From positions 1 to 10,487 of the forward strand of contig JAUWHN010000017.1 of NCBI GenBank assembly GCA_030605865.1: a stretch of DNA of 10,487 bases, given 5' to 3'. This document shows, in pieces, positions 1 to 4,905 of this stretch (its first letter is position 1; each line of letters opens with the position of its first letter). A model generated the notes under the pieces. It saw only the letters and a program-made list of their open reading frames with translations, made no database searches and had not been told where the DNA came from. The DNA is from Candidatus Portnoyibacteriota bacterium. GTDB taxonomy: Bacteria > Patescibacteriota > Minisyncoccia > RBG-13-40-8-A > JAUWHN01. The position numbers and the translations under genes were made by a program.

Positions 1-2
1 AA

Positions 3-503
3 TCCAAAAAAATTAAGTTTAGAAATGGGGCCTTGAAGCTCGTAGATTTTTTAAAAGCCCATAATATTCCTTTGGTAATTATGTCTTCCAGCGGGTTGGG
101 CAGCGACGTTATTTCAATGATTTTAAAAAAAGAAGGAAAATTATATGATAATGTTCATATCATTTCTAATTCATATGAATGGGATGAAAATGGCAATATG
201 ATTGCTGTTAGGAAACCGTTTATTCATACTTTAAATAAAGACGAAACCTCAGTTCGTGATTTTCCGGCTTTTGAAATAATAAAACACAGAAAAAATGTTT
301 TGCTATTAGGGGATAACTTAGATGATATTGGAATGATTAAGGGTTTTGATTATGATAATTTAATAAACATAGGGTTTTTAAATGAAAACATAGAAGAAAA
401 TCTGGAGCATTACAAGAAAAATTATGATGTAATAATTTTAAATGATTCTTCTATGGATTACGTTAATAAGATATTAAAAGAAATGCTAATTAAAGATGCT
501 TAA
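3..503 (+). CDS. UMPH-1 family pyrimidine 5'-nucleotidase (HAD superfamily), 5'-truncated by window edge
   Basis: The C-terminal ~166 residues of a cytosolic 5'-nucleotidase III / UMPH-1 type phosphatase. The family removes phosphate from nucleoside monophosphates (UMP, CMP, in some members 7-methyl-GMP), giving nucleosides for salvage. The frame is open to the left edge; the TTG at 33 is an ordinary Leu codon, because the ten codons before it read SKKIKFRNGA, which fits the family's R-x-G segment ahead of HAD motif II. Counting from codon 33, motif II is the PLVIMSSSGLGSD stretch (residues 13-25), the motif III lysine lies in HTLNKDE (K69), and motif IV is LLLGDNLDD (90-98) with its acidic residues. 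The following DYDNLINIGFLNE and the C-terminal YDVIILNDSS also match UMPH-1 rather than other HAD families. The Nudix gene starts 8 nt before this stop, so the two are probably translated together. HAD motif I (DxD) is outside the window. Confident of family, less of substrate. Confidence 0.85.
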   Translation, partial: SKKIKFRNGALKLVDFLKAHNIPLVIMSSSGLGSDVISMILKKEGKLYDNVHIISNSYEWDENGNMIAVRKPFIHTLNKDETSVRDFPAFEIIKHRKNVLLLGDNLDDIGMIKGFDYDNLINIGFLNENIEENLEHYKKNYDVIILNDSSMDYVNKILKEMLIKDA

Positions 504-1014
504 AATAAAACCACCAAATTATATTTTTTGCCCTTTTTGCAACAAGAAATTATCTAATATTAAGGAAGAAGATAGTCGGAAAAGAAAGTTCTGTAGATTT
601 TGTCAGTGGACGTATTATCCCCACGTTGCCGTTGGTGCTGCTGCCATAATAGTTAAAGGGAAGAAAGTTTTAATGGTTCAGCGAGCCACGGAGCCGTATG
701 AAGACACCTGGATGTTTCCAGCAGGATTTGTTGAGTACGGTGAACATCCTTTTGATGCCTTGAAAAGAGAAATTAAGGAAGAAACAAATCTTTCTATCAA
801 GAAGGCGCGCTTAATTGAGATTTTTCAATCACAGGATGATATTAGAAGTCCAGGCCATTTCATCTTTTTCTATAAAGCTACGGTTTCAAAAGGGAAGCTA
901 AAAACAGACAAAGAAAATAAAGGAATAGCCTGGGTTGATATTAAAAATCCGCCAAAAATAGGCTGGAAAATACACAAACACATAATGCGTTTACTTCAGC
1001 AAAAACTGATTTGA
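496..1014 (+). CDS. Nudix hydrolase with N-terminal zinc ribbon
   Basis: A 172-residue Nudix (MutT-like) pyrophosphohydrolase, which cleaves nucleoside diphosphates linked to another group X. An N-terminal zinc ribbon is formed by C12-x2-C15 and C33-x2-C36; the Nudix fold follows. The Nudix box runs from G77 (GFVEYGE) through REIKEE (91-96), giving the metal-binding glutamates E92, E95 and E96. The usual glycine two residues after EE is N98 here, a tolerated but non-consensus change. A zinc ribbon before a Nudix domain recalls NudC (NADH pyrophosphatase), but the NudC SQPWPFPxS signature is missing and the protein is much shorter. ADP-ribose or a damaged nucleotide is therefore as likely a substrate as NADH. 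It overlaps the upstream nucleotidase by 8 nt (ATG at 496, upstream TAA at 501-503), which argues for co-translation and a shared role in nucleotide turnover. It ends in TGA. Confidence 0.9.
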   Translation: MLKIKPPNYIFCPFCNKKLSNIKEEDSRKRKFCRFCQWTYYPHVAVGAAAIIVKGKKVLMVQRATEPYEDTWMFPAGFVEYGEHPFDALKREIKEETNLSIKKARLIEIFQSQDDIRSPGHFIFFYKATVSKGKLKTDKENKGIAWVDIKNPPKIGWKIHKHIMRLLQQKLI

Positions 1015-1044
1015 AATAAAGCAAAGTTTTCCACAGGAAGGGGT

Positions 1045-1071
1045 TTGACATATCTACGTTTTGTGTATAGT
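1045..1071 (+). promoter_or_regulatory. Promoter of the abiE operon
   Basis: A perfect TTGACA -35 at 1045-1050 is followed after 15 nt by TATAGT (1066-1071, 5/6 match), or after 17 nt by the weaker TAGTAT (1068-1073). It lies in the 101-nt gap between the Nudix stop and the abiEi start and overlaps the inverted repeat at 1071-1093. A bound regulator would therefore block it. The choice of -10 box is inference. Confidence 0.6.
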
Positions 1072-1100
1072 ATTAACGATATAAGCGTTAATATTATACT
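1071..1100 (+). promoter_or_regulatory. Candidate AbiEi operator (8-bp inverted repeat) with a second -10 box
   Basis: TATTAACG (1071-1078) and CGTTAATA (1086-1093) are perfect inverted copies separated by 7 nt. Right after them lies TATACT (1095-1100), a good -10 whose -35 would be TTAACG (1073-1078) inside the left arm, 16 nt upstream. Characterised AbiEi antitoxins repress their own operon by binding inverted repeats in the promoter (established for AbiE). This palindrome, placed over one promoter's -10 and another's -35, is the obvious candidate. From TATACT the transcript would start about 9 nt before the abiEi ATG. Confidence 0.6.
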
Positions 1101-1115
1101 AAAATAGTAGCTTAT

Positions 1116-1937
1116 ATGAAGTCATTGAAGACTCTTGGTAAAACTAGCGCTAATTTAATCCAAACCCTTTACGATCAAGGCAGGGCGCTTTTTGCCATTG
1201 ATGATGTTGTGAAAATAACTGGTTTAGATTATTTTTCTGCTGGCAGATTAATTTCAGAGTTAAAAAAAAGGAAAATCATAGCCTCTTTTAAACGGGGTAA
1301 ACATATAATTATTCCCCAAGAACTTGGCACCGTAGAAAAATATATTGGCAATTGGTTTATAGCAGCCAGGGAGGTGGTTAATTCTCCAAATTACTATATT
1401 GTCTTTTATAGTGCTATGGATTTTTGGGGAATGGTTACTCATCCAATAAATAAAATTTTTGTAGCTACCCCAAAGCGGCAAATCGTCCCACAAGAAATGA
1501 AAGGTAGGCTTCGATTTGTTTTTGTTAGTAAGAAGTTTATTTTCGGAATCAAAGAGGAGTGGGTTATTAAGCAAGATAAAGTAAGAATTTCTAATATCGA
1601 AAAGACCATTTTAGATGCTTTATTTCATCCAGAGCATTGCGGTGGAATTACCGAGATAGCAACCGGCATTTTTTTGGTCAAAGAAAAAATAGATTTCCAG
1701 AAACTTCTTCGATATATAAAGAAATATAATAAAAACGTAATAGCAAAACGACTGGGCTACATTTTAGAAATTCTTGAGCTCGGCAACAAGCAAATTCTTA
1801 ACGAGCTTAAAAAATATGTTAAGCAGCGTTATGATTTATTTGATCCTACTCTGCCGACGAAGAAAGGAGCCAAAAATAATTGGCGCTTAATTGACAATAT
1901 TTCTCCTGAACAGATTAAAAAAAATATTGATTATTAA
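1116..1937 (+). CDS. abiEi: AbiEi-family antitoxin of a type IV toxin-antitoxin system
   Basis: A 273-residue protein of the AbiEi family, the antitoxin and transcriptional repressor of the AbiE system. In characterised systems it counters AbiEii without binding it stably and represses the operon through an N-terminal winged helix-turn-helix. Residues ~10-68 fit that domain: a helix-rich start, the recognition-helix-like ITGLDYFSAGRLISELKKRK (34-53) and a basic wing (FKRGKHIIIP). The rest is the antitoxin domain, with the family-typical YYIVFYSAMDFWGM (93-106), the FVATPKR strand (115-121) and RISNIEKTILDALFHPEHCGG (157-177). Length fits the family. ATG 1116 is chosen because it is the first in frame, sits 15 nt after a -10 box and starts just before the HTH; there is no Shine-Dalgarno. 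One nucleotide separates its stop from abiEii, so the two are a single transcription unit. Confidence 0.88.
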   Translation: MKSLKTLGKTSANLIQTLYDQGRALFAIDDVVKITGLDYFSAGRLISELKKRKIIASFKRGKHIIIPQELGTVEKYIGNWFIAAREVVNSPNYYIVFYSAMDFWGMVTHPINKIFVATPKRQIVPQEMKGRLRFVFVSKKFIFGIKEEWVIKQDKVRISNIEKTILDALFHPEHCGGITEIATGIFLVKEKIDFQKLLRYIKKYNKNVIAKRLGYILEILELGNKQILNELKKYVKQRYDLFDPTLPTKKGAKNNWRLIDNISPEQIKKNIDY

Positions 1938-1938
1938 A

Positions 1939-2715
1939 ATGATAAATTATTTTCAAATTACAAAAATTGCTTCAAATCTAGGCTTACCAGAAGAGACTAT
2001 TGAAAAAGACTATTTTATTGAATTATTGCTTTTTTATATTGCCCGTAATAAAAATCTAAAAGGTTTAATCTTTCGAGGCGGCACAGCCCTTAGGAAAGTT
2101 TATTTTCCTGATTATCGATTTTCTGAAGACATTGATTTTTTAACCAGAGCTGATTTAAAGGATTTTCCAAAGCATTTAAATCAAGTAGCTCGAAAGCTCA
2201 ACCAAGAATTTCCAGCTGAGGCAAAAATAAAAAGAGATTTTCTTAAAGAGGGGCGCCTTCAAATATTTATGAGTTATAATATTATTCCTGATATATCAGC
2301 TGTTAAGGAATTAAAAATAGATATTTTGCAAGACCATTATTTGCTGCCTTGTTGGAAAAGAGGGATTAAATTTAGTTATCAGGATTTTAGAAGTTTTGAA
2401 GCTAAAATTTTAGTCTATGATTTAGAGTCAATTTTGGCCGACAAAATTAGTCGAATTTTCGATGTTGTCAATGAGCCGAGGGATATTTACGATGCTTGGT
2501 ATTTAGTTAAAATAAAGCTGGATTTTAAAAAAGTTAAAAATATATTTAAAGAAAAGCACGGCTTTGAGTTGGATACTAAAAGTCTTTTATCAGAAATTAA
2601 AAAAGAAGAACACAGAACAAATTGGCGAATTCGTCTCTCGCAGCAAGTTCCAAATCTTCCTGATTTTGATAGGATTATTAAAGAGCTAAGCAAATTGTTT
2701 AATTCAAAGCTTTAA
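1939..2715 (+). CDS. abiEii: AbiEii-family nucleotidyltransferase toxin
   Basis: A 258-residue toxin of the AbiEii / DUF1814 nucleotidyltransferase family. Characterised relatives use an NTP to modify cellular RNA; mycobacterial MenT toxins add nucleotides to tRNA 3' ends. They cause reversible growth arrest or phage abortive infection. The signature motifs are present: FRGGTALRK (45-53, nucleotide-binding GG-S/T), the metal-binding FSEDIDF (61-67, D64 and D66), a further acidic strand LKIDIL (125-130, D128), LESILADKISRI (162-173) with the family lysine K169, and the closing RDIYDAWYL (181-189). The gene looks active. ATG 1939 is preferred over the upstream TTG at 1891: the extra 16 residues are not family-like and would overlap abiEi by 47 nt, whereas 1939 gives a 1-nt gap and puts MINYFQITKIA at the usual N-terminus. 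Confidence 0.9.
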   Translation: MINYFQITKIASNLGLPEETIEKDYFIELLLFYIARNKNLKGLIFRGGTALRKVYFPDYRFSEDIDFLTRADLKDFPKHLNQVARKLNQEFPAEAKIKRDFLKEGRLQIFMSYNIIPDISAVKELKIDILQDHYLLPCWKRGIKFSYQDFRSFEAKILVYDLESILADKISRIFDVVNEPRDIYDAWYLVKIKLDFKKVKNIFKEKHGFELDTKSLLSEIKKEEHRTNWRIRLSQQVPNLPDFDRIIKELSKLFNSKL

Positions 2716-2723
2716 ACATTTTT

Positions 2724-2837
2724 ATGAATATGGATTATCAGTATAGTTATTTAATTGGAGATGTTAATGTTTTAGTGCTTGCTGTGGGATGGATATTTTT
2801 AGAAGATAAATTTAGGCAGAGGATTAGGGAGGTATGA
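2724..2837 (+). CDS. Possible small membrane peptide or gene remnant (37 aa)
   Basis: An ATG ORF of 37 codons in the 169-nt gap after abiEii. It reads YQYSYLIGDVNVLVLAVG (5-22), then a charged tail ending in TGA. There is one possible membrane segment (~10-26). From memory, the start resembles the N-terminus of lycopene cyclase domain-like membrane proteins in CPR genomes (a YxYLIGD motif, hydrophobic helix, then charged residues). If so, this is the first helix of a decayed gene. No frame after the stop continues that family. It has no clear RBS and could be chance. Confidence 0.25.
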   Translation: MNMDYQYSYLIGDVNVLVLAVGWIFLEDKFRQRIREV

Positions 2838-2864
2838 TTTTAGGATGGTAATTTTTAGATTTTT

Positions 2865-2873
2865 TGATATACT
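2865..2873 (+). promoter_or_regulatory. Extended -10 promoter for the propeller-like gene
   Basis: TGA followed directly by TATACT (2868-2873) forms an extended -10. It lies 11 nt before the ATG at 2885, so the transcript would have a leader of only about 5 nt. No good -35 is visible about 17 nt upstream, which extended -10 promoters can do without. Confidence 0.45.
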
Positions 2874-2884
2874 GAAAGTAAATT

Positions 2885-4108
2885 ATGGAAACGGAAATTA
2901 AAGAAATAAAAGGAGCTGCCCGCCTTGCCGCGAGGCAGGTTAGAAAAACCAAGCGAACCATTTTGGCTATTATTTTGGTTGTAGTGATTGTGGCTATTGG
3001 GGTGGTTTTGTGGTTGGGTAAAGAGGCAGCTAAGTATTCATTAGGAGAAGCAATATTTTATTACAAAGGCGAAGGCGCAGACTCCAAGCTTTTTTATATG
3101 CTCCCCGAGCAAGAGCCGGGCTATTTAATTACTCTGCCTTCAGAAGAAATAGAATTGGGTAAGTATAAAGTCCCCCAACGCAGTTATATATCTAATAGTG
3201 GCGAGATTTTAATTTATTTTGAAAAAACCGAAGAAGTTCCCATTGAAGATATTGGCGATGGACTTACAGCTTATAGGAAGATTTATCAGCCAAAGCTTGT
3301 TGATTTGAGAAATAGTTCTGTAAAGAATATTGAGGAAAAGATAGATTCGGGCAGCTTGGTTTTTTCTCTGGATGACGAGGATATTGCCTGGGTTTTACGG
3401 GTTGAGGAATCAACAATTCAAGAACTTGAATCAGCTGAAAAGAAACGAGAGATTTGGTTGAGTAAGCCTGACGGGAATAATGCCAGGCGCTTAGCAGCTT
3501 TAGATGAAAAAGTTGTCTTGCTTCAGAAATGGCATGATAACTACATTTATTTTTGGGGGATTCAGGGAATTGGATATTATAACTTGGGGAAAATTGACGT
3601 TAGAAACGGTCGAGTTACATATTTGCAGCCTAAATATTGTTTGGATAATTTGGCCAATTGTCAGAATTTTCATTTCTCGCCTTCAGGAGATTTATTTTTT
3701 TATGAGGCGGGGATAGTTAAGGAAGATGACGGAGATGAGGTAGGATTATTTATTGAGAGCTTTGATGGTGAGAAGTCTTGGCAGATTTTGGTGGCTAATT
3801 ATATTAGTGATCGTTTATGGATGCCCGATGAAAAGTCGATTATTTATACTGAACAGCTAACTGAGAAAGGAGTTGGTTTGAGAGAAAAAATCCATTTGGT
3901 CAATCTGGAAACAAAAGAAGACAAAGAAATTTATTCAGGGAGTTATCTTAGCCAATTAGTTCCTGATCCTTCCAGTAAATATCTATATTTTATTGAGAAA
4001 GAAACTGATGAAAAATTTAATTTAATGAGATTAGACATTGAAAATAGTGAAACAACAATTATTGATTTTGGGCCGTATAATCAGTTAAAAATATTTGCAG
4101 CTTTTTAA
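2885..4108 (+). CDS. Membrane-anchored TolB/PD40-like beta-propeller protein, function unknown
   Basis: A 407-residue protein with a short basic cytoplasmic N-terminus, one membrane segment (about 25-46, TILAIILVVVIVAIGVVLWL) and a long extracytoplasmic domain; no cleavage site is obvious, so it is probably a type II anchor. The outer part shows irregular beta-propeller repeats of the WD40/TolB (PD40) kind: IWLSKPDGNNARRL (191-204), FHFSPSGDLFFYEAG, RLWMPDEKSIIYTE, LVPDPSSKYLYFIE. Each is a strand pair with a D/P-x-G/K turn. Such propellers usually bind other proteins or envelope polymers; the role is unknown and no catalytic motif is seen. A GC-rich hairpin element supplies codons for AARLAARQ just before the membrane segment, in frame. 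The DsbA-like gene follows after 23 nt, so both may act in the envelope. Confidence 0.7.
   Translation: METEIKEIKGAARLAARQVRKTKRTILAIILVVVIVAIGVVLWLGKEAAKYSLGEAIFYYKGEGADSKLFYMLPEQEPGYLITLPSEEIELGKYKVPQRSYISNSGEILIYFEKTEEVPIEDIGDGLTAYRKIYQPKLVDLRNSSVKNIEEKIDSGSLVFSLDDEDIAWVLRVEESTIQELESAEKKREIWLSKPDGNNARRLAALDEKVVLLQKWHDNYIYFWGIQGIGYYNLGKIDVRNGRVTYLQPKYCLDNLANCQNFHFSPSGDLFFYEAGIVKEDDGDEVGLFIESFDGEKSWQILVANYISDRLWMPDEKSIIYTEQLTEKGVGLREKIHLVNLETKEDKEIYSGSYLSQLVPDPSSKYLYFIEKETDEKFNLMRLDIENSETTIIDFGPYNQLKIFAAF
2919..2939 (+). repeat. GC-rich hairpin element inside the propeller gene
   Basis: The left arm 2923-2929 (CCTTGCC, one bulged T) pairs with GGCAGG (2934-2939) across a GCGA tetraloop. The 11-mer CCCGCCTTGCC (2919-2929) recurs exactly, inverted, at 8898-8908 in gatA. 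It is read in frame as part of AARLAARQ at residues 11-18. It stands out as GC-rich in an AT-rich gene. Confidence 0.7.
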
Positions 4109-4114
4109 ATATCG

Positions 4115-4123
4115 TGATAACAT
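4115..4123 (+). promoter_or_regulatory. Weak candidate extended -10 before the DsbA-like gene
   Basis: TGA plus TAACAT (4118-4123) lies 8 nt before ATG 4132 in the 23-nt gap. The match to TATAAT is only 4/6 and no -35 is evident, so read-through from the upstream gene is equally likely. Confidence 0.25.
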
Positions 4124-4131
4124 AAAGTCTT

Positions 4132-4827
4132 ATGAAAAAATCAATCAAATATGTTTTATTCTTTTTGATCTTAGCTGTTCTGGGAGTAACTGGGTTTTTT
4201 GTTTCTGAGAACTGGCAAGCTTGGGTTGGTTTTGGGTCTACTGTTGTGGTTGAGTCCGAAAGCCAAGACGAGTCCGAAATTGCTCCTGTTTTTCAAGAAA
4301 AAGAAGCAATACTTTCTGATTTGCAAATTGGCGATTCCAATGCGCCAGTAACTATAGTTGAATACTTTAGCTATTTTTGCGGCTACTGTGTTAAATTTCA
4401 TTCTGAAACCCTGCCTCAAATAAAAGAAAAATATGTTGATACTGGAAAGGTAAGATTTATTTTTCGACCAACTTCTCCATTAGAATTAGGGATAGCAGTT
4501 TTATGCGCCAGGGAGCAGGATAAATTTTTAGAGTATAATGATTATCTTTTTGAACACGCCAAAGAAATTAAAGAAGCTGATAATTTAGTGGATTTTGCCA
4601 GAAATCTTGGTCTTAATGATGTTGAATTTGTTAGCTGTTACAATTCAGAAAAATATCTTGAAAAAGCGCAGGAATGGCACAAACAGAGTAATGAAGATTT
4701 TGAAAAAGCCGGTATCCCGTCGGAACAACAAGGAACCCCAGCGTTTTTTATCAACAACGAACTACTTCTCGGCGCCCACCCGTTTGATAATTTTGTGAAG
4801 GTGATTGAAGAGAAATTGGGAGAATAG
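4132..4827 (+). CDS. Membrane-anchored DsbA-like thiol-disulfide oxidoreductase (Thioredoxin_4 family)
   Basis: A 231-residue protein: an N-terminal membrane anchor (about 5-24), an acidic linker (residues 40-60, ESESQDESE) and a thioredoxin-fold DsbA/BdbD-like domain facing the outside. The redox motif is C83-G-Y-C86 in YFSYFCGYC. The cis-proline loop is GTPAFFINN (201-209, P203), and LLLGAHPFDNF follows as in other members that oxidise or isomerise disulfides of exported proteins. Two further cysteines (C125 in VLCAREQ, C169 in VSCYN) match the second pair seen in many members, probably structural. It starts 23 nt after the propeller gene and ends before a strong terminator. No DsbB/VKOR partner is in the window. 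No Shine-Dalgarno is visible. Confidence 0.9.
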   Translation: MKKSIKYVLFFLILAVLGVTGFFVSENWQAWVGFGSTVVVESESQDESEIAPVFQEKEAILSDLQIGDSNAPVTIVEYFSYFCGYCVKFHSETLPQIKEKYVDTGKVRFIFRPTSPLELGIAVLCAREQDKFLEYNDYLFEHAKEIKEADNLVDFARNLGLNDVEFVSCYNSEKYLEKAQEWHKQSNEDFEKAGIPSEQQGTPAFFINNELLLGAHPFDNFVKVIEEKLGE

Positions 4828-4839
4828 ATATATCCGCAT

Positions 4840-4873
4840 AAAAAATGGCATAGCTAAACCCGCCATTTTTTTT
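4840..4873 (+). terminator. Rho-independent terminator after the DsbA-like gene
   Basis: AAAAAATGGC (4840-4849) pairs with GCCATTTTTT (4862-4871) across a 12-nt loop, followed by more T. The A-run on the left makes it potentially bidirectional. It ends the operon just before the ligA promoter. Confidence 0.85.
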
Positions 4874-4888
4874 ATTGGAAAAAAGAGG

Positions 4889-4894
4889 TATAAT
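4889..4894 (+). promoter_or_regulatory. ligA promoter -10, near-leaderless
   Basis: A perfect TATAAT ends 11 nt before the ligA ATG, so initiation near 4901 would leave a leader of about 5 nt. The -35 position (about 4866-4871) falls in the T-run of the upstream terminator and shows no consensus. Confidence 0.6.
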
Positions 4895-4905
4895 AAAATA
4901 GTAAT

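Noticed and set aside
33..503. TTG at 33 as the start of the first gene
   Set aside because: The frame is open to the window edge and the preceding residues (RNGA) fit the UMPH-1 family, so the gene begins outside the window.
1012..1014. Alternative genetic code (UGA as Gly)
   Set aside because: TGA ends the Nudix gene, gatC and the last CDS at sensible family lengths.
1260..1574. 104-codon minus-strand ORF inside abiEi
   Set aside because: Shadow of a real gene; no family resemblance and no promoter or RBS.
1891..1938. Upstream TTG start for abiEii
   Set aside because: It would overlap abiEi by 47 nt and add a non-family basic peptide; ATG 1939 gives a 1-nt gap and the normal N-terminus.
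2784..2884. Riboswitch or structured leader before the propeller gene
   Set aside because: I see no conserved fold or stable stem; the AT-rich stretch holds only the extended -10 and the small ORF's end.
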